This document shows positions 18,889 through 29,000 of a stretch of 64,000 nt of DNA, in pieces; position 1 is the stretch's first letter, and every line of letters starts with the position of its first letter. The position numbers and the translations under genes are program-made. The notes beneath the pieces are model-generated. The model was not told the origin of the DNA and did not search any database. It saw nothing but the letters and a program-made list of their open reading frames with translations. Origin of the DNA: Bog-159 sp963843255. Its GTDB lineage: Bacteria; Acidobacteriota; Terriglobia; Bryobacterales; Bryobacteraceae. The stretch covers positions 203,636-267,635 of the forward strand of contig CAWJJQ010000013.1 of assembly GCA_963843255.1 (NCBI GenBank), read 5' to 3'.

Positions 18889-19197
18889 GTGAAATTACCA
18901 GGCAACATGCAGGCGATGATGAAGCAGGCCCAGCAGATGCAGGAGCGCATGCAGGAGGAGATCGCCCAAATCAAGGTGGAGGCATCCGCCGGCGGTGGTA
19001 TGGTCACCGTTAAAATGGACGGCCACAAAAACGTGCTGGGCGTGAAGATCGACCCGGAGGTTGCGGGCGACGTCGAAATGCTGCAGGACATGGTCCTGGC
19101 CGCGTGTAACGAAGCCGCCAAAAAAGTCGACCAGGAAACCCAGCAGAAAACCAGCGCCATGTTGGGTGGCATGGGCTTGCCGCCCGGCTTGTTCTAA
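18889..19197 (+). CDS. ybaB: YbaB/EbfC nucleoid-associated protein
   Basis: 102 residues with GTG start, 4 nt after dnaX. Family pattern: Met/Gln-rich N-terminal helix (MQAMMKQAQQMQERMQEE), a central GGGMVTVKMDGH strand and C-terminal helix. Small dimeric DNA-binding protein, always next to dnaX and recR. Confidence 0.95.
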   Translation: MKLPGNMQAMMKQAQQMQERMQEEIAQIKVEASAGGGMVTVKMDGHKNVLGVKIDPEVAGDVEMLQDMVLAACNEAAKKVDQETQQKTSAMLGGMGLPPGLF

Positions 19198-19200
19198 CCC

Positions 19201-19800
19201 ATGCCAGATTTCGCTGAACCGCTCGCGCGCTTAATTACCGAATTCAAACGGCTGCCCGGGATTGGCCAGAAATCCGCGCAGCGACTGGCGTTTCACGTCC
19301 TGCGCGCCTCCCGCGACGACGCCGAACATCTCGCCCAGGCGCTGCTCGACGTAAAGGACAAGCTTGGCCTGTGCCGCGTGTGCAACAACATCAGCGATGG
19401 CGAGCTGTGCGTGTTCTGCCGCGATCCCAACCGCGATCAGAAAGTTCTGTGCGTAGTGGAGGAAGCGCCCAATATCCTCGGTATCGAGACCACCCGCCAG
19501 TTCAACGGCCAGTACCATGTGCTGCACGGATCGCTCTCGCCGCTGAAGGGCATCGGCCCGGAGCAGCTCAAGATCAAGAGCCTGGTGGAGCGCATCGGCG
19601 CGGGTCAAATCGAAGAAATAATCGTGGCTACGAATCCCACGGTCGAAGGCGAAGCCACCGCGGTGTATCTGTCAAAGCTGCTGAAGCCGCTGGGCGTGAA
19701 AGTGACGCGTATCGCCATGGGCATCCCGGTCGGCAGCGACATCGAATTCGCGGATGAGGTCACCATGTGGAAGGCCATGGAAGGCCGCCGGGAGATGTAG
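19201..19800 (+). CDS. recR: recombination mediator RecR
   Basis: 199 residues. HhH region (FKRLPGIGQKSAQRLAFH), C4 zinc finger (CRVCNNISDGELCVFC) and Toprim domain (VLCVVEEAPNILGIE, ATNPTVEGEATAVYL). Loads RecA on gapped DNA with RecF/RecO. It starts 3 nt after ybaB, ends the scr-dnaX-ybaB-recR block and converges on the aminotransferase operon. Confidence 0.97.
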   Translation: MPDFAEPLARLITEFKRLPGIGQKSAQRLAFHVLRASRDDAEHLAQALLDVKDKLGLCRVCNNISDGELCVFCRDPNRDQKVLCVVEEAPNILGIETTRQFNGQYHVLHGSLSPLKGIGPEQLKIKSLVERIGAGQIEEIIVATNPTVEGEATAVYLSKLLKPLGVKVTRIAMGIPVGSDIEFADEVTMWKAMEGRREM

Positions 19801-19802
19801 TC

Positions 19803-19892
19803 GCGGGGTCAGGCTCTCAGCCTGCAGCGGCCTCTTAGGCCGCCAAAAAGCGGGACCAGGGGTCCCGCGCAGGCCGAGGGCCTGCCCCACCA
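19803..19892. repeat. composite of GTGGGGCAGGC-family hairpins
   Basis: Four hairpins in 90 bases: AGGCT-CTC-AGCCT (19811), GCGGCC-TCTTA-GGCCGC (19827), GCGGGACC...GGTCCCGC (19850) and GCAGGCC-GAG-GGCCTGC (19869). The outer parts match the repeat copies at 14875 and 35726. It lies between the convergent recR and aminotransferase genes. Confidence 0.7.
19845..19868 (-). terminator. intrinsic terminator of the aminotransferase operon
   Basis: On the minus strand GCGGGACC-CCT-GGTCCCGC is followed directly by TTTTT. It lies about 30 nt beyond the aminotransferase stop. Confidence 0.7.
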
Positions 19893-19898
19893 GCACCC

Positions 19899-21083
19899 TT
19901 ACGCCCGCGCCGCGACTGCCTCCCACGCTACCGACGCCTTCTCGATCCGCGCCACCGCCTCCATCAGGTTCTCCAGCGAATTGGCGTAGCTGAACCGGAT
20001 GTACCCTTCCCCGTACTCGCCGAAGGCGCCGCCGTTCAATCCCGCCACGCCGGCTTCTTCAAGCAGCAGGTCGGCCATCTTCTTCGAGGAAATGCCGGTG
20101 GCCTCCACATTCGGATAAGCGTAAAATGCGCCGCCCGGGGTCGGGCAGCGGAAGCCGGGAATGCGGTTCAGCCCCTGGCAGAAGGCGTCGCGCCGGCGCC
20201 GGAACTCGGCCACCATGGCGTGCACCGGTTCCTGCGGCCCGCGCAGTGCCGCGATCCCCGCCCGCTGCGTGAAACTGGCTACGCACGAGCACGAATTCAC
20301 CATCAGCTTGGTGACGGCATCCACCAGCCATGCGGGCATCACGCCGTAACCCATGCGCCAACCGGTCATGGCATAAGTCTTCGAAAAACCGTCCAGGATA
20401 ATGGTTTTCTCCAGCATGCCCGGATAGCGGGTGATCGACACCGGCTCCTCTTCGTAGTAAATCTGCGAATAGATTTCGTCGGCCATCACCATCAGGTCGC
20501 GATCCCGCACCATGTCCGCGATGGCGCGCATGTCATCTTCCGGAATCACGCCGCCGGTGGGATTCTGCGGGGAATTCAGAATGAGCAGCTTGGTGCGCGG
20601 GCTCAGCTTGTCGCGCAACAGGTTCAGATCGAATGAGAAACCGCGCTTCTCCACCAGCGGCATGGGCACCGGTGTGGCGCCCAGATACTGGATCATCGAT
20701 TCGTAAATCGGAAATCCGGGACTTGGATAGATCACTTCATCGCCCTTCTCCAGCAGCGCCAGCATGGGAAAGAAGATGATGGGCTTGCCACCCGGCACGA
20801 TGGACACCTGCTCCGGCCCCACCTGAATACCGCGCCGCCGCGCGCAATCCTCGGCTACGGCTTCCCGCAATTCCGGGTAACCCTGCGGGGGACCGTAATG
20901 CGTCCACCCTTCGTCGAGCGCGCGCTTGGCCGCCTCTACGATATGTTGCGGCGTCGGAAAATCCGGCTCGCCGATCTCCAGGTGGACGATGCTGCGCCCT
21001 TTGGCCTCCAGCGCCCGCGCGCGCACCAACACGTCGAACGCGGACTCCACCCCAATATGATTCATTGATTCCGCAAGTTTCAT
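19899..21083 (-). CDS. class I/II PLP-dependent aminotransferase (aspartate aminotransferase-like)
   Basis: 394 residues from ATG at 21083. Fold type I motifs: GEPDFPTPQHIVEAA, YGPPQGYPELREAVAE, NSPQNPTGGVIPEDD, PLP lysine in LDGFSKTYAMTGWRMGY and the Arg region GEYGEGYIRFSY. Transfers an amino group from an amino acid to a 2-oxo acid; substrate not fixed. The ATG overlaps the stop of the upstream OB-fold gene (ATGA), so it is translationally coupled to the thiolase/OB-fold pair. A longer start at 21149 would overlap that gene and is less likely. Confidence 0.92.
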   Translation of the reverse strand: MKLAESMNHIGVESAFDVLVRARALEAKGRSIVHLEIGEPDFPTPQHIVEAAKRALDEGWTHYGPPQGYPELREAVAEDCARRRGIQVGPEQVSIVPGGKPIIFFPMLALLEKGDEVIYPSPGFPIYESMIQYLGATPVPMPLVEKRGFSFDLNLLRDKLSPRTKLLILNSPQNPTGGVIPEDDMRAIADMVRDRDLMVMADEIYSQIYYEEEPVSITRYPGMLEKTIILDGFSKTYAMTGWRMGYGVMPAWLVDAVTKLMVNSCSCVASFTQRAGIAALRGPQEPVHAMVAEFRRRRDAFCQGLNRIPGFRCPTPGGAFYAYPNVEATGISSKKMADLLLEEAGVAGLNGGAFGEYGEGYIRFSYANSLENLMEAVARIEKASVAWEAVAARA

Positions 21084-21316
21084 GCGATTTTCCTGAAAAA
21101 CGGTACCCCGTCGCGGATCTCCACGCGCGACACGCGATCGTCGATCCACACCCGATCGCCTAAGATCCGGCCGGTCACGCGCCCGCCGGAATCCAGCGCC
21201 ACGATGGCCGTTTGGAATGGCACGTCTCCGGCGAACGCCTCGGCGGCCGAGTAGATCACGGTCTCGGTGTAAACTGTTCCGGTTTCGGGATTCGCGCCCC
21301 TTTGCGCTTCACTCAT
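21080..21316 (-). CDS. small OB-fold protein of the DUF35 type, thiolase partner
   Basis: 78 residues, starting MSEAQRGANPETGTVY; ATG overlaps the thiolase stop (ATGA) and its stop overlaps the aminotransferase start. It looks like the OB-fold half of DUF35 acyl-CoA-associated proteins (GRVTGRILGDRVWIDDRVSRVE), lacking the zinc ribbon. In archaea and bacteria such proteins bind SCP2/acetoacetyl-CoA-type thiolases and channel CoA intermediates. A 27-nt longer start is possible. Confidence 0.65.
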   Translation of the reverse strand: MSEAQRGANPETGTVYTETVIYSAAEAFAGDVPFQTAIVALDSGGRVTGRILGDRVWIDDRVSRVEIRDGVPFFRKIA

Positions 21317-22473
21317 ACGGTCCCCAGAATGGTCACCACGCACGAAGCGCCCGAACCGCCCAGGTTCTGCGCCAGGCCGACGGAATGCCGCGGCACCTGG
21401 CGCTCGCCGGCCTCGCAGCGCATCTGCAGCACCAGATCGCAGATCTGCGCCGCACCCGTCGCGCCCACCGGATGGCCTTTAGATTTCAATCCGCCGCTGG
21501 TATTTACCGGACGATCGCCGGTGCGCGCCGTGTGACCTTCCAGAGTGTACGGTCCGCCCTCACCGCGCGCCACGAAACCCAAGTCTTCCATGGCGATAAT
21601 CTCAGCGATGGTGAAGCAATCGTGCAATTCCGCAAACTGCACGTCGGCTGGGCCGATCCCGGCCATCCGGTAAGCCTTCTCGGAAGCCAAGCGGACCGCT
21701 GGAAAGGTGGTGATGTCCGGTTTCTGGTCGAGCGCCACAAAATCCGACGCCTGCGCGATTCCCAGCACGCGCACCGGCTTATCGGTAAATTCCCCGGCGC
21801 GCTCGGCCGGTGCCAGCAAGACGGCGGCCGCCCCGTCGCTGATCAGCGAACAGTCGTACAGGTTCAACGGATCGGCGATCGGTTTGCCGGCCATGGCCTG
21901 CTCCATGGTGATCACTTTGCGCATCTGCGCATCCGGATTCAGCGCGCCGTTGGCGTGGTTCTTCACCGCCACCGCCGCCAGGTGCTCGCGCGTGGTGCCG
22001 AACTCGTACATGTGCCGCCGCGCGATCATGGCAAATAGCGACGCGAAGGTCGAGCCGGCCTTGATCTCGCCTGCGCAATCGCCCGCGCCTGCAAGAATCT
22101 CGGTCACCTTGGGGGTGGGCTGCGACGTCATTTTCTCGGCGCCCACTACCAGCACGATGTCGTAAACCCCGCTCGCCACTCCGGTGAATGCGTGAAAGAA
22201 GGCCGATCCGCTCGAGGCGCAGGCGGCCTCCACGCGCGTGGCGGGTACCCCGCGGATGCCCAGTTCCGTTGAAATATAAGGCGCCAGGTGGTTCTGCCCG
22301 GTGAATGACGGACCCGCGAAATTTCCCAGAAAGAAGGCGTCCACCTGCGACGGGTCCGCATGCCCGTTCTTCAGACATTTCTCCCCGGCTTCCACCGCCA
22401 GGGAGCGTAGATCGCGGTCCGGAAACGCCCCAAACCGTGTCTTTCCAATCCCGATTACAGCTACAGGTCTCAT
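21313..22473 (-). CDS. SCP2-type thiolase (acetyl-CoA acetyltransferase family)
   Basis: 386 residues. Nucleophilic Cys in TRVEAACASSGSAFFHA (about residue 89), HDCFTIAEI and the C-terminal GGLKSKGHPVGATGA region. The lack of a loop typical of FadA-type thiolases and the OB-fold partner put it with SCP2/archaeal-type thiolases, which condense or cleave acyl-CoA. Start chosen at MRPVAVIGIG; Met codons at 22482 and 22509 are in frame. First gene of the thiolase/OB-fold/aminotransferase operon, divergent from the ECF sigma operon. Confidence 0.9.
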   Translation of the reverse strand: MRPVAVIGIGKTRFGAFPDRDLRSLAVEAGEKCLKNGHADPSQVDAFFLGNFAGPSFTGQNHLAPYISTELGIRGVPATRVEAACASSGSAFFHAFTGVASGVYDIVLVVGAEKMTSQPTPKVTEILAGAGDCAGEIKAGSTFASLFAMIARRHMYEFGTTREHLAAVAVKNHANGALNPDAQMRKVITMEQAMAGKPIADPLNLYDCSLISDGAAAVLLAPAERAGEFTDKPVRVLGIAQASDFVALDQKPDITTFPAVRLASEKAYRMAGIGPADVQFAELHDCFTIAEIIAMEDLGFVARGEGGPYTLEGHTARTGDRPVNTSGGLKSKGHPVGATGAAQICDLVLQMRCEAGERQVPRHSVGLAQNLGGSGASCVVTILGTV

Positions 22474-22617
22474 CGAGTCCATCCGCTTGGCATGGCCACT
22501 TGGGGCCATCCACCTTCAATATACCTGCAATATGGGGAAACGAGCGCACAGCGGTCCCCGCGGGGTAAAATCAGCTTATCCACGTTTTAAGGGTTTCCAC
22601 GTCATCTTGATAGGACC

Positions 22618-23166
22618 GTGGAAGCCGTAATTTACGCCCTGATGAGCGAAGCCGTTGATCCCGGCCTGGAGCTGCTGGAGCGGCAAAACCGCTTTGTTTC
22701 CGACCACTTACGCCGGATCTTCGTGCAGATTTACCGCATCGTCGGCAATGTGGCGGACGCTCAGGACCTGACCCAGGAGGCCTTTATCAAGGCGCTCCAG
22801 CGGCAGGAGCAGTTGAAGGACGAGCAGAAAGCCGCCCACTGGCTCTCGCGCATCGCCACCAATACGGCCATCGATTTTTTGCGGCGCAACGGGCGGGTCA
22901 GCTATTGCGAAATCGACGCCGCTCCCGAGAGCCACGACGACAGCCCCGAGGATCTGCTGCTACGGTCCGAGCAGCGCGACTATCTGGAAGATGGCTTGCG
23001 CCTGTTGACCGCGCGTGAGCGGACGGCACTGATCCTGCGTGATGTGGAGGGCTTGCCGGCGGAGGAAGTGGCCAGCCGCCTGGATTGTTCCAAGGCTACG
23101 GTGCGCTCACACATCGCCAACGCGCGCATCAAGCTGCGCAAATATATGGAAAGGAGGAAGCCATGA
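22618..23166 (+). CDS. ECF RNA polymerase sigma factor (sigma-24 type)
   Basis: 182 residues from GTG; an ATG at 22642 is also possible. Region 2: IFVQIYRIVGNVADAQDLTQ, EAFIKALQR, WLSRIATNTAIDFLRR. Region 4: LTARERTALILRDVEGLPAE, SRLDCSKATVRSHIANARIK. Its stop overlaps the start of the anti-sigma-like gene (ATGA). It probably drives its own operon in response to an envelope or periplasmic signal. Confidence 0.94.
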   Translation: MEAVIYALMSEAVDPGLELLERQNRFVSDHLRRIFVQIYRIVGNVADAQDLTQEAFIKALQRQEQLKDEQKAAHWLSRIATNTAIDFLRRNGRVSYCEIDAAPESHDDSPEDLLLRSEQRDYLEDGLRLLTARERTALILRDVEGLPAEEVASRLDCSKATVRSHIANARIKLRKYMERRKP

Positions 23167-23729
23167 GACATCCGCGACAATCCGTTCTGGCGCTGTACGC
23201 CGGCCAGGACCTGGGCTGGTTTGGCATGCGACGTACGGAACGTCACCTGGCCCGGTGCCTCGAGTGCCGCCTCCAGGTGCGGGGCTACGCGTCCGCCAGC
23301 GAAGAGCTAGCTAGCCTGAACGAATTGCCGGCCATTGCCTGGAACCGGCTGGCCGCTGAAATGAAGGCGAACATTCGCCTGGGCCTGGTGGCCGGCGAGT
23401 GTGTCCGCCCGGAATCGTCCGCGCCACTCGCCTGGATGACCAACGTGCGCGCCCTGACCGCCGCCGTCAGCGTCATGGTTTTGGTCGCAGTAGGGCTGTT
23501 CCTGCAGCGTCCGGCGCCCACCGCTCCTCCGCAGAGCGCCACCGACAACGCGGTTCTTCGGGCGACGGCCGATGGCATCGAGCTGAACCAGGGCGGCGAG
23601 ACCCTCAGCCTGCTGCATTTGCGTTCCGACAATGTGACTTATTCGGCGGGCGCGCAGGGTTCCATGCGGGCCGGCTATGTGGATGCCGATACCGGCAACG
23701 TGACGATCAATAAACTGTATGTCCAGTAA
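23163..23729 (+). CDS. zinc-finger anti-sigma factor-like membrane protein
   Basis: 188 residues from ATG overlapping the sigma stop. An HxxxCxxC motif (HLARCLECR, near residue 27) is the short form of the anti-sigma zinc-binding domain; one TM segment (ALTAAVSVMVLVAVGLFL) near residue 100, then about 70 periplasmic residues. Probably holds the upstream ECF sigma at the membrane. The last 11 nt overlap the next gene. Confidence 0.75.
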   Translation: MRHPRQSVLALYAGQDLGWFGMRRTERHLARCLECRLQVRGYASASEELASLNELPAIAWNRLAAEMKANIRLGLVAGECVRPESSAPLAWMTNVRALTAAVSVMVLVAVGLFLQRPAPTAPPQSATDNAVLRATADGIELNQGGETLSLLHLRSDNVTYSAGAQGSMRAGYVDADTGNVTINKLYVQ

Positions 23730-24846
23730 ATTTGCGATTCTCGCCGTGGGTGTGGCTGCGCTGTGCGCGCAGGACATGCCGCTCGACAATTCGGTGAAGA
23801 TCAACCTGCCTCCCGATTCGCCGCTAACTCTGATCTCGGCGAACTTGGGTGAATCGCACGTAACCCGGCGGGGTAGCGCGGTTGTGCTCGATCTGGATGT
23901 CGCCCTTACTCTGCATAACTCCAGCCCAAATCACGTCCGCGGCGTCACCCTGCTGGTGGCCGCGCAGGAAGTCACTCCCGGTGGCAAAGCCTCGGTTTCG
24001 GTTCCCAGCCTGGACGTGGCTCCCAATCTGAATTTTCCGGTGCGGATCAACCTGCGCCTGCTGCGGCCGGCCCAAATGGGAGGCGGTCCGCTGGTGCAAG
24101 TGAACCTGGATGGTGTTCTGTTCCAGGACTTCTCATTTTACGGGCCCAACCGGCTGGATTCGCGCCGTTCCATGACTGCCTGGGAAATGGAAGCGCAGCG
24201 CGACCGGCGGTATTTCAAGTCGATCCTGGCCGCGCGCGGCATGGACGGGCTGAAGCAGGCCATGATCGAGAGCTTCAACCGCCAGGCTGAGCGTCCCCGC
24301 GTGGATGTGCAGGTCTCGCGCGGCCGGGCTGTGGGATCGGCAGCGCTGGCGGAGCATAACACGAAGTTTGCCTTTCTGCGCTTCCCGGATTCGCCTGTCG
24401 AGCCGGTAGAGGGCTGGGCCGAAATCTCCGGCAATGAGGCGAGTAATCCGCGCATCGATGTGCGCAACCTTACTTCCAGGCAGGTGCGGTACGTGGAGAT
24501 CGACTGGATCGTGAACGACGGCAAAGGCCAGCGATTCATGGCGGGCTCCGTGCCGGCGTCCGGTCCGCAATTCAACCTCAAGGCCGGCAGCACCAGCCGC
24601 GTGCTGCAGGACACCACCCTGCGCATCTCGAAAAACGACGGCGCGCCCGTTTCCATCGCCGGCATGACCGGGTTTGTCGGACAGGTGGAATTCGAAGACG
24701 GCAAGGTCTGGATCCCCAACCGCGAAGCGCTCGCCAACGCTCAGTTGCTTGGCGTTCTGGAGCCTTCTCCGGAAGAACAGCGGTTGCTCGATCTGTACCG
24801 GAAGAAGGGTCCCAAGGCCCTGGCCGACGAGCTCGGCAAGTTCTAA
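23719..24846 (+). CDS. secreted protein of unknown function
   Basis: 375 residues with a signal peptide (SSKFAILAVGVAALCAQ). The body is beta-rich with two similar-looking halves (around residues 35-130 and 215-320), suggesting two Ig-like or transthyretin-like sandwiches. No catalytic motif is seen. It overlaps the anti-sigma gene by 11 nt and is likely exported as part of the ECF regulon. Confidence 0.75.
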   Translation: MSSKFAILAVGVAALCAQDMPLDNSVKINLPPDSPLTLISANLGESHVTRRGSAVVLDLDVALTLHNSSPNHVRGVTLLVAAQEVTPGGKASVSVPSLDVAPNLNFPVRINLRLLRPAQMGGGPLVQVNLDGVLFQDFSFYGPNRLDSRRSMTAWEMEAQRDRRYFKSILAARGMDGLKQAMIESFNRQAERPRVDVQVSRGRAVGSAALAEHNTKFAFLRFPDSPVEPVEGWAEISGNEASNPRIDVRNLTSRQVRYVEIDWIVNDGKGQRFMAGSVPASGPQFNLKAGSTSRVLQDTTLRISKNDGAPVSIAGMTGFVGQVEFEDGKVWIPNREALANAQLLGVLEPSPEEQRLLDLYRKKGPKALADELGKF

Positions 24847-24898
24847 CGCACGCGGCCCGGAAACGTCAAACGGCACCCGACCTGCTACACCCGCTTCG

Positions 24899-25927
24899 AT
24901 GCGCGTGATCGTTCTTCTCGCCGTTGCGGTTTGGCCGGCCCTTGCCCAGTTCAGAAGCAACGTGCCGCTGGTGGTTGCGCCCACTACTGTGACCGATCGA
25001 AAGGGCCATCTGATCGACGGGCTCACTGAAAACGACCTGATCGTCTTCGACAACAGCGTGCCCCAGGCGATACATGTGCACGAGTCGTTCGATCCGATCT
25101 CCCTGGTCGTCCTGATCGAAGCGAATTCCAGCTCGGAGGCCATCCTCGACAAACTCGGCGGCAGCGGAGTCCTTTTTTCGGATCTGCTCTCGGCGGAGAA
25201 GGGCGAGACGGCGCTCCTCACTTTCAGCGACACCGTGCAGGTCGCCCAGGAATTCACGTCCGACTCGCAAATGTTGACCGGAACCCTGAAGAACCTCCGG
25301 CCGCAGGGCGAAGGATGTGTCCTGTACGATGGCATCCGCGATTCGCTCCACCTGCTGGCCAGCCGCGTTCCGGCACGCCGCCGCATTCTGCTGGTGGTGG
25401 CCGAACGGCGCGACCGGTCGAGCAAGACCGGCCTGAACTTCCTGCTTCACGATCCCCAGTTGCAGAACACCACCATCTACTGGCTCACCTACTCCACTTT
25501 CCTTGCGCCCTTCACCAACAAGCCGAAGACCAAGTGGGATCGCATGAGCGACGAAGAAAAAGCCAGGAAGCACACCATGCAGGGGGAGCACAAATATCCT
25601 TATCCGGACGAAGAAGAGCTGGTGCCGCCCGCGATGCCGTCCGGCAGCCTGCTGAATATTTTCACCGAGGCCATCCACAAAACGAAGGTAGATGCCGCCA
25701 ACCTGTTTTCCAGTACAACGGGCGGCCGCACTTTCAGTTTTCTGAAGCAGTCGGCGCTCGAGGATGCCATTCAGGCGGTGGCCGATGAAGTCCACCGGCA
25801 ATACATCGTCACCTTCCAGCCGAAGCCCGATGCGGAGGGGTTGTATCACACCATCCACGCGGAGGTGAAAGGCCGTCCCGACCTGGTTACCCGCACGCGC
25901 GCCGGATACTGGAGCGTGGTTCCTTAG
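24899..25927 (+). CDS. VWFA-related secreted protein, acidobacterial type
   Basis: 342 residues from ATG at 24899 with a signal peptide (MRVIVLLAVAVWPALAQF). It carries the acidobacterial VWFA-related domain (TIGR03436-like): VVAPTTVTDRKGHLIDGLTE, NDLIVFDN, FDPISLVVLIEANSS, CVLYDGIRDSLHLLA, RRILLVVAERRD, RQYIVTFQPKP. In place of a full MIDAS DxSxS there is EANSS, so metal binding may be weak. Fourth gene of the ECF operon. Likely periplasmic or surface, mediating protein-protein contacts. Confidence 0.88.
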   Translation: MRVIVLLAVAVWPALAQFRSNVPLVVAPTTVTDRKGHLIDGLTENDLIVFDNSVPQAIHVHESFDPISLVVLIEANSSSEAILDKLGGSGVLFSDLLSAEKGETALLTFSDTVQVAQEFTSDSQMLTGTLKNLRPQGEGCVLYDGIRDSLHLLASRVPARRRILLVVAERRDRSSKTGLNFLLHDPQLQNTTIYWLTYSTFLAPFTNKPKTKWDRMSDEEKARKHTMQGEHKYPYPDEEELVPPAMPSGSLLNIFTEAIHKTKVDAANLFSSTTGGRTFSFLKQSALEDAIQAVADEVHRQYIVTFQPKPDAEGLYHTIHAEVKGRPDLVTRTRAGYWSVVP

Positions 25928-25958
25928 GGATCTGCGGAGAGCAGCCGGGTAACTTGAC

Positions 25959-25989
25959 AAAAAAGGCGGGCGCCATCGAGGCCCCCGCC
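25959..25989 (-). terminator. intrinsic terminator of the repeat adhesin gene
   Basis: On the minus strand, GGCGGGGGCC-TCGAT-GGCGCCCGCC (one mismatch) runs straight into TTTTTT. It begins about 20 nt past the adhesin stop. Confidence 0.85.
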
Positions 25990-26009
25990 GCTCGAAGAGC
26001 CTTCGCACC

Positions 26010-29000
26010 CTAGTGCGAACCGGTATAAATCATGTAGCCGAGATTCAGCGCATTCGGTGAATCGGGCGATGCCCACAATCCGCGGAGCAACTGCTTGCGG
26101 CTGGTCTTCAGCAGAGCCTTCAGGTCCACACCGCATTCGAACCGCTTGTGGTTCATGGCCGCCATGCCGTTGTAGGACAGCGCCGAAAGCGTCGCCAGTC
26201 CCAGCGAACTGGCTGCGCCGGGGCCCGCCGCCGCAGTGGACGGATCGGAGATGCCCGCGCCCGCCGCTTCGTCCATGCGGTGGAACCCGTGTATGCCCGC
26301 GCCGCTGAACAGCCCCGGAGCCAGTCCCAGCGCCGGCGCCGGAATCGCCACGATTCGCCGCAGAGACACCGCCGGAGCGTAGCGTCCGCGCCCGCCCGCG
26401 CTATGCCCGCCCGGCGCCAGCAGCCCCGGCCGCATCGCGTCCGACGCGGTGAACGTGGATGCCGGCAGCGCCCCACTCACCACCTTCAGAATCACGTTGC
26501 TGCCGCCATAGGTGACCGTGAAGTGCTCGTTGCTGTTGATCGCCAATCCGTTCACCGTGGCGAAGGTGCCGCTCAGCGCGGAACTGCTCACGATGACGAA
26601 CGTCTGGCCCACCGTCGGCGTGAATCCGTTCACCAGGCTCAAGTTCAGCGTGCCGCCCACTGCAGCGGTCTGCGTCACCTTGAGCTGATCGTAAGTGGTT
26701 CCCGCACCCGTGCCGCCGATCGAGATATCCAGCGCGCCCGTGGTGCTTTGGGTGTAGGTGTCCGACACGGTCAGTTTGGCGGTCTTCGTAGCCGAATCGC
26801 CAGGGGTCAAAGTACCCGAATCCACCACGTTGTCCGCCAGCGTGCCCGCGCCGAACAGCGATCCGCCGTTCAGGTTCACCGTGCCAAGGCTGCTCGATGT
26901 GAGCGTGCCATCCACCGTGGTGGTGCCCGCGGTCTGCGTGAAATTGAAGCTGCTGCCGCCCACCGTGAACGTGGAGCCTGTATTCACGGTAAACGTTCCG
27001 CTATTGGTGAAACTGCCGCCCGTAGTCGCGAACGACGCGTTCCTCGATAGCGCGAAGGTGCCCGTATTGGTCGTCAAGCCCAGCAGCGCGTTGGTGCCGC
27101 TCTGGTTCACGATGCTCCCGCCGCTGAGCGTAAGCTTCGATGCGTTGGTCGCGATGGCGGCGTTATTGAACTGCAGCGTGCCGGTCAGGTCGAAAGTGCC
27201 TCCGGTCAACGTGCCGCTCGCGAAGTTCGTCAGGTTGCCGTTCACTACGAAGCTGTCGCCCGATCCCACAGCCAGCACGCCGTTATTGGTGAATCGCCCG
27301 GCCGTGGTGTAGGTGCCGTAGTTGGCGTCCAGCGCGAGGCTGCCGGTTCTGGAGACCAGGTCCAGCCCTGCGAGCGCGTTGTTGCCGCCCAAGTCCACGA
27401 TCTGCCCGCCGGTTCCGAGGGAAATCTGTGCCGAATCGGTCAGGATACTGGTGGATCCCGCGGCGCCGAACTGCAGCGTTCCCGATATGGCATAGTTACC
27501 GCCGGTCAGCGTGGTGCCGGAGAAGTTAGTCAGGCTCCCGGCTACCTTGAACGTATCGCCGCTGCCCACCACCAGCTTGCCGCTGTTGGTGAAGTTGGCA
27601 GCCGTGGTAAAGCTGCGTCCAGGGCCCAGCGTAAAGGTGCCGCTTGACCCGTTGACCGCGAAATTCGCCAGCGCGTTCGCGCCCGTGTTGCTCAGAATCT
27701 GCGAATTCGCCCCGTTGAGCGTGATATTGGCGTTGTTGGTTACGATGTTCGCGTTCGCGAATTCCAGTGTCCCCGTTACGTTGTATCCGCCGCCGGTCAG
27801 CGTCGTGCCCGAAAAATTCGAGAACGGCGTGTTGTTCGAGATCTGCATGGTGTCGCCCGCGCCCACCACCAGCGTCCCTTTATTCGTGAATCCTCCGTTG
27901 GCCGCAATCGTCAACTGCGTCGACTGGTTGGCATTGATCGTTCCTGCGTTGATCAGGGTCATCACGTTGTCGCCGATGTTGCCCGATCCTTCAATCGTTT
28001 CCTGGTTGGTGAGGGTGTCCGCCGTGGCCGCGCCAAAAATCAGGTTTTGCCCTTTGTTGGACATGGTGAGGGTGCCCGCGCCGCTCAGGGTCACGTTGCC
28101 TTGGATCGCCAGTTCCGTGTTGTTGCCGGTGGAATTGAGGGAAATCGTGCCGGCGTTGTTGACCGTCCCGGCCTGGAAGCTCAGACCGGTGTTGTTGTCG
28201 ATCTTGATCGCGCCGCTTGCGGTGTTGGTCACGCTGCCGCCCAGCACGCTGCCGAAGCTGCTCACCGTCTCGATGGTGGCGCTGTTGTTCAACGTGCCGT
28301 TTATGATGCTGCTGTTGTTCAATTGGAGATCGCCCGTGCCGCCCACGGTCACCGTCGCCCCGCTGATAGTCGAACTGGTCATGCCGCCACCGGCCAGGGT
28401 CACAGTGCCGCCGTTGATTGTCGTATTCGAAGCCGAGAAGGCGCCTGCGCTGGTGTTAACGGTTCCACCTGTATTGGTTACCGTGGTGTTGACAAATCCC
28501 AGCGTTCCGCCCGCGGTGGCTTCCAGCATACCGGTGTTGGTGGTGCCGCCATTGGCTTGGATGGTCAGAGCATTCGACTGATTGGCATTGATGAGACCAG
28601 AGTTGACCAGGGTCATCACGTTGTTGCCGATGTTCCCCGCGCCCTGGATGGTCTCCTGGTTGGTGAGGGTGTCTGCCGTGGCCGCGCCCAGAATAATGTT
28701 TTGCGTTTTGTTCGACATGGTAAGGGTGCCGGGACCCGTCAGGGTCACATTGCCGTCGATCCCCAGTTCCGTGTTGTTGCCTGTGGAATTAAGCGTAATG
28801 GCGCCGGCATTGTTGACCGTTCCGGCCTGGAAGCTGAGGCCGGTGTTGTTATCGATTTGGATCACCCCGCTCGCGGTGTTGGTCACGCTGCTACCCAGCA
28901 CGCTGCCGAAGCTGCTCACCGTCTCGATGGTGGCGCTGTTGTTCAATGAGCCGTTTATGATGCTGCCGTTGTTCAATTGGAGGTCGCCGGTGCCGCCCAC

